A stretch of DNA of 64,000 bases from Burkholderiaceae bacterium (GTDB taxonomy: Bacteria > Pseudomonadota > Gammaproteobacteria > Burkholderiales > Burkholderiaceae_A). The DNA lies in NCBI GenBank assembly GCA_018882795.1, contig VERJ01000004.1, forward strand, positions 1 to 64,000, given 5' to 3'. A program made the translations under genes and the position numbers. Of the stretch, positions 27,987 through 37,186 are shown piece by piece (position 1 is the stretch's first letter; each line of letters starts with the position of its first letter). The notes beneath the pieces are model-generated. The model saw only the letters and a program-made list of their open reading frames with translations, was not told where the DNA came from and did not search any database.

Positions 27987-28592
27987 GTGAGCAATCAGCG
28001 TGAGGCGGATGCCGAACTCGTCGAGCGCGTCCAGCAGGGTGACCGGCATGCCTTCGAGCTGTTGGTGGCGAAATATCAGCGTCGGGTGTTGCGGCTGATT
28101 TCGCGCCTGATTCGAGACCCTTCTGAAATCGAGGACGTCGCCCAAGAGGCCTTCATCAAGGCCTATCGCGCGCTGCCTCAATTTCGTGGTGAGAGTGCCT
28201 TCTACACCTGGCTCTACCGCATTGCGGTAAACACAGCCAAGAATTATCTCGTCAGCCAGGGCCGACGGCCCAGGCCGCTCGCGGGCATACAGACCGATGA
28301 AGACGGGGAATCTTTTGATCTCGAGGATGTCGTAGAAGATATCAATACGCCGGATGCGGTCTTGCATAGCCGTCAGGTGGCCGAGGCAGTGAACTCGGCC
28401 ATTGACGGGCTGTCAGAGGATCTGCGGCTGGCCATCACGTTGCGTGAAATCGAGGGCCTCAGCTATGAGGAAATCGCCCAGGCTATGGATTGTCCTGTCG
28501 GCACAGTCCGATCCCGGATTTTTCGGGCGCGGGAGGCGATTGCCGAGCAGCTCAGGCCGCTACTGGGCACATCGGAAGGAAAGCGTTGGTAA
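27987..28592 (+). CDS. rpoE: RNA polymerase sigma factor RpoE (ECF, envelope stress)
   Basis: A 201-residue ECF sigma factor. Region 2 (about 20-95) has ELLVAKYQRRVLRLISRLIR and DVAQEAFIKAYRALPQF, and region 4 (about 135-190) has SYEEIAQAMDCPVGTVRSRI. It is RpoE/AlgU-like in sequence and is followed by its anti-sigma gene and mucD, the standard envelope-stress module. It starts at GTG 27987 behind GAAAGGAC. Sequence upstream is inside fabF, so any autoregulated promoter would lie there. Confidence 0.95.
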   Translation: MSNQREADAELVERVQQGDRHAFELLVAKYQRRVLRLISRLIRDPSEIEDVAQEAFIKAYRALPQFRGESAFYTWLYRIAVNTAKNYLVSQGRRPRPLAGIQTDEDGESFDLEDVVEDINTPDAVLHSRQVAEAVNSAIDGLSEDLRLAITLREIEGLSYEEIAQAMDCPVGTVRSRIFRAREAIAEQLRPLLGTSEGKRW

Positions 28593-28652
28593 TCGTGCAG
28601 ACATTGGGCGTATTCAAAACAAGAACCAGCCAGTGCTGCTGTGGGGAGAGAT

Positions 28653-29420
28653 ATGAATTCGCATGAAGAGTTATCGGCCTGGATGGATGGCCAGGCAGGG
28701 GAAGACCGTGCCGAGACCATGGTGAAAAGTGTGCTGCAGGATCCCGAGCGCCGGGCCAGGTGGAATGAGTGGCACCTGATCGGTGATGTGATGCGCAGCG
28801 CCGCCCTGGCCCGGCCTACTTCGTTGGCTGATCGTGTTTCTGAGGCGCTCGGGAGCGAGCCAGTGCACCTGCCTGCCCCCGCTGCCCATCATCCAAAGCC
28901 TGTGACACCCATTCGGCGTCGTATGCCCAAGGCGATGGCAGGAGGTGCGGTGGCTGCCGCCCTGGCCTTCGTCGCGTTTGTGGCGCTTGCGCCTCAGATG
29001 CAGGATGCGGACGGGCTCCTACAGCTGGCGGATTCGGTCGGCCAGCAGGCTCCTGCAACGCAGCCAGCCCCCGCGACAATGAACCACCCTGAAGTCATTC
29101 GCCCCGTATCCTCTGCGCCACCCCTGAAATACAAGCCGGAATCCTTGAAAGGCTTCAAGGTCGTGGGGGTCTATGAGCGCCATGGACAGTCAGGCGTTGA
29201 GATGCGCCGTTATGTCCTGTCAGACGGCACCACGGCGGTGTCAGTCCTGGTCCAGCCTAGTGCAAGCGCGGCCCGCCCGGTCGAGACCGCCTTGCCGACG
29301 GGTGCTGTTAGCATGCTTTCCCGAGACATCGAGGGCCTGCGGTTTGTCGTATCCGGGGATGTGCCCCCCGATGCCCTTCGTCAGTTTATTCAGACCATTG
29401 AATGGAAAAACACCCAATGA
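28653..29420 (+). CDS. rseA: Anti-sigma-E factor RseA fused to an RseB/MucB C-terminal domain
   Basis: A 255-residue inner-membrane anti-sigma factor. Residues 1-60 are the RseA N-terminal domain (LSAWMDGQAGE, WNEWHLIGDVMRSA) that binds RpoE in the cytoplasm. One membrane helix lies at about 95-114 (AMAGGAVAAALAFVAFVAL). Residues about 160-252 resemble the C-terminal domain of RseB/MucB: LKGFKVVGVYERHG, YVLSDGTTAVSVLVQ, PTGAVSMLSRD and VVSGDVPPDALRQF line up with the order and spacing of E. coli RseB. No separate rseB lies before mucD, and the lipid-sensing LolA-like N-terminal domain of RseB is missing. ATG 28653 follows GGGGAGAG. Confidence 0.85.
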   Translation: MNSHEELSAWMDGQAGEDRAETMVKSVLQDPERRARWNEWHLIGDVMRSAALARPTSLADRVSEALGSEPVHLPAPAAHHPKPVTPIRRRMPKAMAGGAVAAALAFVAFVALAPQMQDADGLLQLADSVGQQAPATQPAPATMNHPEVIRPVSSAPPLKYKPESLKGFKVVGVYERHGQSGVEMRRYVLSDGTTAVSVLVQPSASAARPVETALPTGAVSMLSRDIEGLRFVVSGDVPPDALRQFIQTIEWKNTQ

Positions 29421-30946
29421 ATCAGCATGGATCATTGTTGATGGCCGGTTATTCAGCCCGCGTGGCCCGCGTATCGCGGCGCTTGCTTGCCTCCCTGGCC
29501 CTCGTGGCTGGCGCTACGGTGGCCGCCTTGCCGTTGTTTTATACGGCGCCGGTCCATGCGCAGACAGCGGCAGCCAGTCGCGGCCTGCCAGATTTTGCGG
29601 ATCTGGTGGAAAGCGCCGGTCCTGCGGTGGTCAATATCCGCACCATCGAGAAGGTTCGGGTACAGCAGTCCCAGGCAGGCCCGCAGATGCCGGAGCTGGA
29701 TGAAAACGATCCCTTCTATGAGTTCTTTCGTCGGTTTTTTCCACCCCGGCCTAATGCCCCGCGCAATCCGCGTGGCGGCCCCCAGCCCGAGGAAGTGCCG
29801 CGCGGTGTTGGCAGCGGCTTCATTATTTCGAATGACGGTTTCATTCTGACCAATCATCATGTGGTCGATGGTGCCGACGAAATCATCGTGACGCTCGCCG
29901 ATAAGCGCGAGTTCAAGGCCAAGCTGATTGGTTCTGATCGGCGTACCGATGTTGCGTTGGTCAAGATCAATGTCTCGGGCCTCCCATCGCTGAAGTTTGG
30001 TGACTCCAATAAACTGCGCGTGGGCGAGTGGGTGTTGGCGATCGGCTCTCCTTTTGGCCTGGAAAACACCGTGACCGCCGGCATTGTCAGCGCAAAGGGC
30101 AGGGATACGGGCGATTACCTGCCTTTCATTCAGACTGATGTTGCGGTGAATCCTGGCAACTCCGGTGGCCCCTTGCTGAATATGCGTGGCGAGGTGGTGG
30201 GCATCAATTCACAGATCTATAGCCGAACGGGTGGATTCATGGGCATCTCGTTTGCGATTCCGATTGATGAAGCCAATCGTGTCGCGGAGCAGCTACGTAC
30301 ACAGGGCCGGGTGACCCGCGGCCGCATCGGTGTAGGCATCGGCGAAGTCACCAAGGAAGTGGCCGAGGCTCTTGGGCTTTCCAAGACATCTGGTGCGCTT
30401 GTGCGAAGTGTCGAGGCCGGTGGCCCCGCAGAGAAATCGGGCCTTGAGCCTGGTGACATCATGCTGCGCTTTGATGGCAAGGCAATCGAGAAATCCTCCG
30501 ACCTGCCGAGGATTGTGGGCAACACCAAGCCAGGCGCCCGCGTGGCGGCCCAGGTCTGGCGTAAGGGCGGCATGAAGGAGCTGACCATGGTGGTGAGCGA
30601 GATGGAGCCCGATCGCACCGCCAAGGCGGCGGCCAAGCCTGGCCAGCCTTCCGTGACCGTGACGGCCAACTGGCTGGGCCTTGCGGTGGCGGATCTGCCC
30701 GAGGCCCGTCGCAATGAACTGAAGATCAAATCCGGTGTGCTGGTGGAGGCTGCCGACGGCGCAGCGGCCAGGTCTGGGATTCGTCAGGGGGATGTGCTGA
30801 TCAGTGTGAACAATACCGATATCACCTCGGCAAAGCAGTTTGGCGAATTTGTCAATAAGCTCGATAAGGCCAAGCCCTTGGTGGTGCTGGTCCGCCGCGG
30901 AGATGGGGCCTTATTTATTCCGGTCCGGCCGACCAATGCGAAATGA
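29417..30946 (+). CDS. mucD: Periplasmic DegP/MucD-family serine protease
   Basis: A 509-residue HtrA-family protease/chaperone for damaged envelope proteins. A signal sequence (LLASLALVAGATVAALPLF...HAQT) is followed by a trypsin-like domain with His148 (LTNHHVVDG), Asp178 (RTDVALVK) and Ser249 (NPGNSGGPLLN), then two PDZ domains (about 295-385 and 405-500). ATG 29417 overlaps the rseA stop as ATGA and has GGAAAA upstream; ATG 29402 is an in-frame alternative. Location in the RpoE module suggests RpoE control. Confidence 0.95.
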   Translation: MNQHGSLLMAGYSARVARVSRRLLASLALVAGATVAALPLFYTAPVHAQTAAASRGLPDFADLVESAGPAVVNIRTIEKVRVQQSQAGPQMPELDENDPFYEFFRRFFPPRPNAPRNPRGGPQPEEVPRGVGSGFIISNDGFILTNHHVVDGADEIIVTLADKREFKAKLIGSDRRTDVALVKINVSGLPSLKFGDSNKLRVGEWVLAIGSPFGLENTVTAGIVSAKGRDTGDYLPFIQTDVAVNPGNSGGPLLNMRGEVVGINSQIYSRTGGFMGISFAIPIDEANRVAEQLRTQGRVTRGRIGVGIGEVTKEVAEALGLSKTSGALVRSVEAGGPAEKSGLEPGDIMLRFDGKAIEKSSDLPRIVGNTKPGARVAAQVWRKGGMKELTMVVSEMEPDRTAKAAAKPGQPSVTVTANWLGLAVADLPEARRNELKIKSGVLVEAADGAAARSGIRQGDVLISVNNTDITSAKQFGEFVNKLDKAKPLVVLVRRGDGALFIPVRPTNAK

Positions 30947-30972
30947 GAAAATCACAAAAAGAACAACAACCC

Positions 30973-30999
30973 ATGGTGCGTCTTGGAGAACATCCGTAA
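30973..30999 (+). other. Eight-codon reading frame overlapping the lepA start
   Basis: ATG 30973 opens a short frame (MVRLGEHP, stop TAA 30997-30999) in a different phase from lepA and spanning its TTG start. It could affect lepA initiation by ribosome reloading, or be chance. No ribosome binding site of its own is clear. Confidence 0.25.
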
Positions 31000-32776
31000 C
31001 TTTTCAATCATTGCCCATATCGACCATGGCAAAAGCACGCTCGCCGATCGCATCATCCAGCTCTGTGGGGGCCTCTCCGACCGTGAGATGGAGTCTCAGG
31101 TGCTGGACTCCATGGCCCTTGAGCGCGAGCGCGGCATCACCATTAAGGCCCAGACAGCCGCACTAAGCTACCGTGCGCGCGACGGTAAGGTCTATGCGCT
31201 TAATCTCATTGACACGCCGGGCCACGTCGATTTTTCCTATGAGGTAAGCCGCTCGCTTTCAGCCTGTGAGGGCGCCTTGCTTGTGGTGGATGCCTCACAG
31301 GGGGTCGAGGCACAGACGGTAGCCAACTGCTATACGGCCATTGAGTTGGGTGTGGACGTGGTTCCGGTGCTCAACAAGATCGATCTTCCCGCAGCAAATC
31401 CTGAGCAGGCCATTGCAGAGATCGAAGATGTCATCGGCATCGATGCCCACGATGCTATTCGCGCCAGTGCAAAAACCGGCGAGGGTGTGCAGGACATTCT
31501 GGAGATGCTGATTGCCCGCGTGCCGCCGCCCAAGGGCGATCCGAATGCACCGCTGCAAGCCCTGATCATCGACTCGTGGTTCGATAACTATGTGGGCGTG
31601 GTGATGCTGGTCCGTGTGGTCAATGGCACGCTTTGCCCCAAGGAAAAAATTCTGCTGATGTCCACCGGTGCCACCTACCCGGTGGAGCATGTCGGCATCT
31701 TTACTCCCAAGTCAAAGAATCTGGAGCGTCTCTCCGCAGGTGAAGTCGGCTTTGTGATTGCCGGTATTAAGGAGTTAAAGGCCGCTAAGGTGGGTGACAC
31801 TGTGACCCATGCGGGCCATGCTGCGGCCGGTCAGCCTTTGCCGGGATTTAAAGAGATTAAGCCCCAGGTCTTTGCGGGCCTGTATCCGGTGGAATCCAAT
31901 CAGTACGAAGCGCTGCGCGATGCGCTCGATAAGCTGAAACTCAATGATTCTTCACTGCAGTACGAGCCTGAAGTCTCCCAGGCCCTTGGTTTTGGTTTTC
32001 GTTGTGGCTTTCTGGGCCTGCTGCATATGGATATTGTGCAGGAGCGGCTGGAGCGCGAATACGATATGGACCTGATTACCACCGCACCCACGGTGGTCTA
32101 TCAGGTGCTGATGCGTGATGGCACGCTGATTGATGTCGATAATCCTTCTAAGATGCCCGACCCGTCGCGTATTGAAGAGATTCGTGAGCCGATTGTCACC
32201 GTCACACTCTTCATGCCCCAGGATTATGTCGGCGCGGTGATCACACTGTGTACCGGCAAGCGTGGCGTGCAGACTGCCATGAACTATCACGGCCGACAGG
32301 TCAATCTCACCTATGAAATGCCCATGAACGAGATCGTGCTGGATTTCTTTGACAAGCTGAAGTCGGTCTCGCGCGGCTATGCCTCGATGGATTATGAATT
32401 CAAGGAATACCGCGCATCCGATGTGGTGAAGCTGGATATTCTGATCAATGGTGATCGTGTCGATACCTTATCGGTGATCGTCCATCGGGCAAGTTCACAG
32501 AGCAAGGGCCGCGAGTTGGCCTCGAAGCTGCGCGAACTCATTCCGCGCCAAATGTACGATGTCGCCATCCAGGCGGCCATTGGTGCGAACATCATCGCCC
32601 GCGAGAACATCAAGGCCCTGCGCAAGAACGTGCTCGCCAAGTGTTATGGCGGTGATATCTCGCGTAAGCGCAAGCTGCTGGAAAAGCAGAAGGCCGGTAA
32701 AAAACGTATGAAACAGGTCGGTACCGTGGAAATCCCGCAAGAGGCCTTCCTTGCTGTACTTCAGGTAGAGGGCTAA
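30983..32776 (+). CDS. lepA: Elongation factor 4 (LepA)
   Basis: A 597-residue ribosome-bound GTPase that back-translocates or remodels stalled ribosomes. G motifs: [10 protein letters not shown] (P-loop), [14 protein letters not shown]; the C-terminal LepA-specific domain includes [17 protein letters not shown]. The start is TTG 30983: the encoded [19 protein letters not shown] matches E. coli LepA from residue 1, and the frame has no ATG or GTG upstream before a stop at 30944-30946 (the mucD stop). No strong Shine-Dalgarno precedes it. lepB follows after two bases, as in most proteobacteria. Confidence 0.97.
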   Translation: MENIRNFSIIAHIDHGKSTLADRIIQLCGGLSDREMESQVLDSMALERERGITIKAQTAALSYRARDGKVYALNLIDTPGHVDFSYEVSRSLSACEGALLVVDASQGVEAQTVANCYTAIELGVDVVPVLNKIDLPAANPEQAIAEIEDVIGIDAHDAIRASAKTGEGVQDILEMLIARVPPPKGDPNAPLQALIIDSWFDNYVGVVMLVRVVNGTLCPKEKILLMSTGATYPVEHVGIFTPKSKNLERLSAGEVGFVIAGIKELKAAKVGDTVTHAGHAAAGQPLPGFKEIKPQVFAGLYPVESNQYEALRDALDKLKLNDSSLQYEPEVSQALGFGFRCGFLGLLHMDIVQERLEREYDMDLITTAPTVVYQVLMRDGTLIDVDNPSKMPDPSRIEEIREPIVTVTLFMPQDYVGAVITLCTGKRGVQTAMNYHGRQVNLTYEMPMNEIVLDFFDKLKSVSRGYASMDYEFKEYRASDVVKLDILINGDRVDTLSVIVHRASSQSKGRELASKLRELIPRQMYDVAIQAAIGANIIARENIKALRKNVLAKCYGGDISRKRKLLEKQKAGKKRMKQVGTVEIPQEAFLAVLQVEG

Positions 32777-32778
32777 CC

Positions 32779-33570
32779 ATGAATTTCGCCTTAATTGTGT
32801 TTCTGTTGTGCGTCTTCACGGGCCTGTTGTGGATTGCCGATCGCCTTGTCTGGCGCAAACGGCGTGCCCCGGATGCCCCGCGGCCGCTTTGGCTGGAATA
32901 CACCGCCGGTTTCTTTCCGGTCATCTTTGTGGTGTTCATTCTGCGCAGCTTTCTGGTCGAGCCCTTCAGTATTCCCTCGGGCTCTATGATCCCAACGCTG
33001 CGGGTGGGTGATCTGATCCTGGTCAACAAATATTCCTATGGTGTTCGTCTCCCGATCATTCACACTAAGATCGTGTCCACGGGCGAACCACAGCGCGGCG
33101 ATGTTGCTGTATTCCGTTATCCGGAAGATGAATCCGTGGATTACATCAAGCGCGTCATTGGTGTTCCCGGCGATGTGATCCGCTATGAACAAAAGCGGCT
33201 CTATGTGAATGATCAGCCTGTGAGCGTTCGGCCGCTGGACCCTTTCTTTGATTCGGGCCGCATCTCGTTGCAGTTTCAGGAGCAGCACGGCGGGAGGACC
33301 TATCGCATCCTCAACGACGACAACCCCATGGCCATGGGCTTTATTCCGCAATCCGGCCCCAGGGGCTGTCAGGCCACCGATCGGGGCCTGCGCTGCGAGG
33401 TGCCCAAGGGCCACTATTTCATGATGGGCGACAATCGCGACAACAGCAGCGACAGTCGGGTCTGGGGCTTTGTGCCTGAGCGCAATCTGGTAGGCCGGGC
33501 GTTTTTCATCTGGTTTAACGCCGGCGAGGTCATGGGCGGCAAGTTCGATCGATTGGGAAATTTTGAGTAA
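32779..33570 (+). CDS. lepB: Signal peptidase I
   Basis: A 263-residue inner-membrane protease that removes signal peptides of exported proteins. Two N-terminal membrane helices (about 2-20 and 44-60) precede the Ser/Lys dyad Ser69 ([10 protein letters not shown]) and Lys124 ([12 protein letters not shown]); [11 protein letters not shown] is the conserved C-terminal box. It is coupled to lepA upstream and overlaps rnc downstream by eight bases. Confidence 0.97.
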   Translation: MNFALIVFLLCVFTGLLWIADRLVWRKRRAPDAPRPLWLEYTAGFFPVIFVVFILRSFLVEPFSIPSGSMIPTLRVGDLILVNKYSYGVRLPIIHTKIVSTGEPQRGDVAVFRYPEDESVDYIKRVIGVPGDVIRYEQKRLYVNDQPVSVRPLDPFFDSGRISLQFQEQHGGRTYRILNDDNPMAMGFIPQSGPRGCQATDRGLRCEVPKGHYFMMGDNRDNSSDSRVWGFVPERNLVGRAFFIWFNAGEVMGGKFDRLGNFE

Positions 33571-34333
33571 TTCAACCGAGAGCCTCGAGAAGCAGCTGGG
33601 TTATACCTTCAAGGACCCCGCGCTGCTCAAGCTCGCGCTCACCCATCGTAGTCACAGTGCTGCGCATAATGAGCGGCTTGAATTTTTGGGCGACAGTGTG
33701 CTCAATTGTGCCGTGGGCCATCTCCTGTATCGGCAGCTCAAGCAGTTCGATGAGGGCGACCTCTCGCGGGTGCGCTCCAATCTTGTTCGTCAGCAGGCCC
33801 TGCACGATATCGCCCAGACACTCTCGCTCCATCAGTTCCTGTATTTGGGTGAAGGGGAGCTGAAAAGCGGCGGACTGCGTCGGCCATCGATTCTTGCCGA
33901 TGCCCTGGAAGCTTTATTTGGTGCGATTTTTCTTGACGGCGGTTTTGAAGAGGCTGCGCGCGTGATTGATGGTCTCTATAACCCGATTCTGAAACAGGTG
34001 GATCCCAAGACCCTGGGTAAGGATGCCAAGACACTGCTCCAGGAATTTCTCCAGGGCCTGGGCCTGCCCCTGCCAGCCTATTCCGTCGTGGCCACCCATG
34101 GCGCAGCCCACAGCCAGGTCTTCGAGGTCGAGTGCGCAGTCGCGAAACTCTCGATCACTGTGTTGGGGTCAGGTGCGAGCCGCAGGGCAGCTGAGCAGAT
34201 GGCCGCCACGCAGGCACTCAGCGCTGTCCGCGAGGCCACTGCCAGCGTGCCCAAGAAATCACGCCGTGCCAAGAAGTCCGGTCCGCCGCCGCAGGCCGCC
34301 CTGGTCTTCGGGGATAAAGAACAGAAGCGGTAG
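33563..34333 (+). CDS. rnc: Ribonuclease III
   Basis: A 256-residue double-stranded-RNA endonuclease for rRNA and mRNA processing. The catalytic domain has the signature [13 protein letters not shown] and [14 protein letters not shown]; a double-stranded-RNA-binding domain (about 150-220) follows, then a basic tail. It starts at TTG 33563, the only plausible start: it overlaps the end of lepB and gives the normal N-terminus ([20 protein letters not shown]). era follows after 7 bp. Confidence 0.95.
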   Translation: MSNSTESLEKQLGYTFKDPALLKLALTHRSHSAAHNERLEFLGDSVLNCAVGHLLYRQLKQFDEGDLSRVRSNLVRQQALHDIAQTLSLHQFLYLGEGELKSGGLRRPSILADALEALFGAIFLDGGFEEAARVIDGLYNPILKQVDPKTLGKDAKTLLQEFLQGLGLPLPAYSVVATHGAAHSQVFEVECAVAKLSITVLGSGASRRAAEQMAATQALSAVREATASVPKKSRRAKKSGPPPQAALVFGDKEQKR

Positions 34334-34340
34334 TCGCAGC

Positions 34341-35252
34341 ATGAGCCATCGATGTGCTGTCGTGGCCATTGTTGGCCGGCCCAATGTCGGCAAATCCACC
34401 TTGCTCAATCATTGGGTGGGGCAAAAAGTCAGCATCACCTCCAGAAAAGCCCAGACCACCCGGCATCGCATCACGGGTGTCTTCACCAAGCCCGACCTGC
34501 AGGTTGTGTTTGTGGATACACCTGGAATTCAACGTCGCCACGGCGCCGCACTGAATCGCCAGCTCAATAAGACCGCGGTCCAGGCCTTGTCTGATGTGGA
34601 CCTTGCACTCTGGGTAATTGAGGCTACGGGCATGACGGCCGAGGACGAAGCGGTGCTGTCACTCATTCCCAAATCACTGCCGGTCATCGCGGTGTTGAAT
34701 AAATCTGATCGGATCAAATCGGAACGGGACCGCCAGGCGGCCTTTGGCCTGGGGGATCGGCTTGCTGCAATGAACCGCTTTGCCGCCCTGGTGCCGGTCT
34801 CCGCGGAAAAGGGCAGCCAGTGCGATATCGTGATTCAGGAAATCGAACGGATTGCGCCGCAAGGCGAGGCGATGTTTGCCGAGGATGAAATTTCGGATCG
34901 CAGCATACGATTTCTTGCGGCTGAACTGATTCGTGAAAAACTTTTTCGGCTCATGGGGGATGAATTGCCCTATGAGGCCACCGTGGTGATGGATAAGTTT
35001 GACGAGTCCGCCTCGCAATCCATGCCAGGAAAGATGCATGCCGACATCAGCGCCAGCATCGTTGTCTCCAAACCCTCACAAAAGGCGCTGGTGATTGGCG
35101 AGGGGGGCGAGCGCATTAAGCGTATTGGCTCAGAGGCTAGGCAAGACATTGCCAGGCTGATCGATGGCACGGTGCGCCTGGAACTCTGGGTGAAGGTGAA
35201 AAGCGGCTGGGCCGACGATGCGGCCGCCATTCGCGCCTTTGGCTACGAATGA
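34341..35252 (+). CDS. era: GTPase Era
   Basis: A 303-residue ribosome-assembly GTPase binding the 3' end of 16S rRNA. G1 GRPNVGKST, G3 DTPG and G4 NKSD lie in the GTPase domain, and a C-terminal KH domain has KALVIGEGGERIKRIGSEAR. I start at ATG 34341 (MSHRCAVVAIVGRPNVGKS); the frame is open back into rnc but that is a shadow. Its stop overlaps the recO start (ATGA). Confidence 0.97.
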   Translation: MSHRCAVVAIVGRPNVGKSTLLNHWVGQKVSITSRKAQTTRHRITGVFTKPDLQVVFVDTPGIQRRHGAALNRQLNKTAVQALSDVDLALWVIEATGMTAEDEAVLSLIPKSLPVIAVLNKSDRIKSERDRQAAFGLGDRLAAMNRFAALVPVSAEKGSQCDIVIQEIERIAPQGEAMFAEDEISDRSIRFLAAELIREKLFRLMGDELPYEATVVMDKFDESASQSMPGKMHADISASIVVSKPSQKALVIGEGGERIKRIGSEARQDIARLIDGTVRLELWVKVKSGWADDAAAIRAFGYE

Positions 35253-36007
35253 ATGCGGCCAGTGATCTTGGCCTGGTGCTGCATGCCATGGCCTGGCGCG
35301 AGACCAGCCTGATCATCGAGGTCTTCACACGTACCCATGGCCGGATTGGACTGATCGCCAAGGGTGCGCGTCGTCCGCGTTCTGCGCTGCGGGGTCTGCT
35401 GCATCCTTTTCAGCCCTTGGATCTGCGCTGGTCGGGTAAATCAGAGCTGCGCAATCTGATTGGCGCTGAGTGGGTGGGCGGTCTGGCGGTGCTCGGTGGT
35501 TCAGCCATCATGCCTGGCTTTTATTTGAATGAGCTGATGATGCGTTTGATCCCGCGCGATGATGCTCATCCTGCATTGTTTGATGATTATCTGGCCACGC
35601 TCGGCCTGCTGGCCAAGAACGCGGAATCCAGCAGCCGCGAGATGACCGAGCCTATTCTTCGACGTTTCGAGTGCAATCTACTGCGCGAGATGGGCTATGC
35701 CCCAAGTTTCGCGAACGAAACCCAGCCCTCGGGCGCCGACATTGATCCTGCGGGGCTTTATCAGGTGGATCCGCAAACAGGTATTCATCGGCTTGGAGTA
35801 CAAGAGCCTGGTGAGGACGCCTTTCATGGCGCGACCTTGCTGGCCCTGGCCAGTGCCGGCGGCTCTATCGAAGAGGCGGTGCATGCCCTGGAAAATCCGC
35901 GGATCGCCACCGAATCCAAGCGCCTATTGCGCCGATTGATTGGCCATCATCTCGGTGAAGAGGGCCTGCAGTCCCGGGAAATCATGCGGGAGCTGGTTCG
36001 GATTTAA
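35249..36007 (+). CDS. recO: DNA repair protein RecO
   Basis: A 252-residue recombination mediator that loads RecA with RecR. The N-terminal OB fold reads VLHAMAWRETSLIIEVFTRTHG and RIGLIAKGARRPRSALRGLL, which is typical RecO, followed by the helical C-terminal region (RRFECNLLREMGYAP). The Cys4 zinc cluster found in some RecO proteins is absent. The start overlaps era by ATGA; the end lies 28 bp before pdxJ. Confidence 0.93.
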   Translation: MNAASDLGLVLHAMAWRETSLIIEVFTRTHGRIGLIAKGARRPRSALRGLLHPFQPLDLRWSGKSELRNLIGAEWVGGLAVLGGSAIMPGFYLNELMMRLIPRDDAHPALFDDYLATLGLLAKNAESSSREMTEPILRRFECNLLREMGYAPSFANETQPSGADIDPAGLYQVDPQTGIHRLGVQEPGEDAFHGATLLALASAGGSIEEAVHALENPRIATESKRLLRRLIGHHLGEEGLQSREIMRELVRI

Positions 36008-36035
36008 GATAGCAGGCCTTACGGGACTGAAAACC

Positions 36036-36782
36036 ATGATTGAACTGGGCGTCAACATTGATCACGTGGCCACACTGCGCCAGGCGCGTCGGGGTATCGA
36101 GCCAGATCCCCTCTGGGCTGCGCTGGAGGCCCAGTTGGGCGGTGCCGATGGCATCACGGTGCACCTGCGCGAGGACCGCCGCCACATCCAAGATGAAGAT
36201 GTCCGCCGGCTGCGTGCCCAGTCGCCACTTAAATTGAATTTCGAGATGGCCGCGACCCGCGAGATGGTGGCCATTGCCTGCGACATCAAACCCGAGATGG
36301 CCATGCTGGTGCCCGAGGGCCGTCAGGAAATTACCACCGAGGGTGGGCTGAATGTCATTGCGAATCGAAAGTCGCTGGCTGCATCAATTCAGAAGCTGCG
36401 CAATGCGGGCATTGCGGTGAGTGCGTTTATCGATGCCGATCTGAAACAGATCAAGGCCGCTGCCGAGCTGGGTGTGCAGGTCTGCGAGGTCCATACCGGC
36501 CCCTATGCGGCCGTCTTTCAGACGCAGGGCCGACAGGCCGATGCGCCTGCGGTGGCAAAAGAAATTACCAAGGTTGCTAAAGCGGGAGAAAAAATCATGG
36601 CCTTGGGCATGCAGTTCAATGCGGGCCACGCCTTGAATTACGCCAATGTGCAGCCGATTGCTGCGCTTGCGGGCGTGCGTGAATTGCATATCGGCCATGC
36701 CATCGTCTCGCGTGCGGTCATTGTGGGCATGCGCGAGGCCGTGCGTGAAATGAAACGTCTGATGCGCGAGGCCCAGCGATGA
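36036..36782 (+). CDS. pdxJ: Pyridoxine 5'-phosphate synthase
   Basis: A 248-residue TIM-barrel enzyme condensing deoxyxylulose phosphate with aminoacetone phosphate in vitamin B6 synthesis. It opens LGVNIDHVATLRQARRG and contains GADGITVHLREDRRHI, MLVPEGRQEITTEGGLNV, and VCEVHTGPYA. I start at ATG 36036; upstream in-frame sequence belongs to recO. Its stop overlaps acpS (ATGA), as in many proteobacteria. Confidence 0.96.
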   Translation: MIELGVNIDHVATLRQARRGIEPDPLWAALEAQLGGADGITVHLREDRRHIQDEDVRRLRAQSPLKLNFEMAATREMVAIACDIKPEMAMLVPEGRQEITTEGGLNVIANRKSLAASIQKLRNAGIAVSAFIDADLKQIKAAAELGVQVCEVHTGPYAAVFQTQGRQADAPAVAKEITKVAKAGEKIMALGMQFNAGHALNYANVQPIAALAGVRELHIGHAIVSRAVIVGMREAVREMKRLMREAQR

Positions 36783-37186
36783 TCGTAGGCATTGGCACCG
36801 ATACCGTGATCATCAACCGGGTTGCAAAGCTGGTTGACCGTTGGGGAGACCGATTTGCACAGCGGGTGCTGGGGCCCGCTGAATACGATGAGTATCAGCG
36901 GCGAAAGGGCAGGGGTGTGGCGGGAGAAGACCGTGCGATTCGCTATATCGCCAAGCGCTTCGCTGCGAAAGAAGCCATTGGCAAGGCCCTGGGTGTGGGG
37001 CTTTTTTACCCAATGTCGTTGCATTCGGTCGAGATTCTGAATGATCGGCGGGGCGCCCCGCAGGCATCTCCGCGCAAGGCGCTTGCCCAGTATCTGAGTG
37101 AGCGTAACTATCAGGTTCATGTCTCGATCTCTGATGAGATTGAGCATGCGCAGGCCTTGGCCATTGTCGAGACGGTCGCCGCATGA
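36779..37186 (+). CDS. acpS: Holo-ACP synthase
   Basis: A 135-residue phosphopantetheinyl transferase that activates AcpP. The Mg-binding Asp8 lies in GIGTDTVIINR and the catalytic Glu in RFAAKEAIGKALG. It overlaps pdxJ upstream and nagZ downstream, each by ATGA, so the three are translationally coupled. Confidence 0.95.
   Translation: MIVGIGTDTVIINRVAKLVDRWGDRFAQRVLGPAEYDEYQRRKGRGVAGEDRAIRYIAKRFAAKEAIGKALGVGLFYPMSLHSVEILNDRRGAPQASPRKALAQYLSERNYQVHVSISDEIEHAQALAIVETVAA

Noticed and set aside
34023-34340. Open frame extending era upstream into rnc
   Set aside because: It overlaps the RNase III double-stranded-RNA-binding domain in another frame; Era starts at MSHRCAVVAIVGRPN with the P-loop, at ATG 34341.
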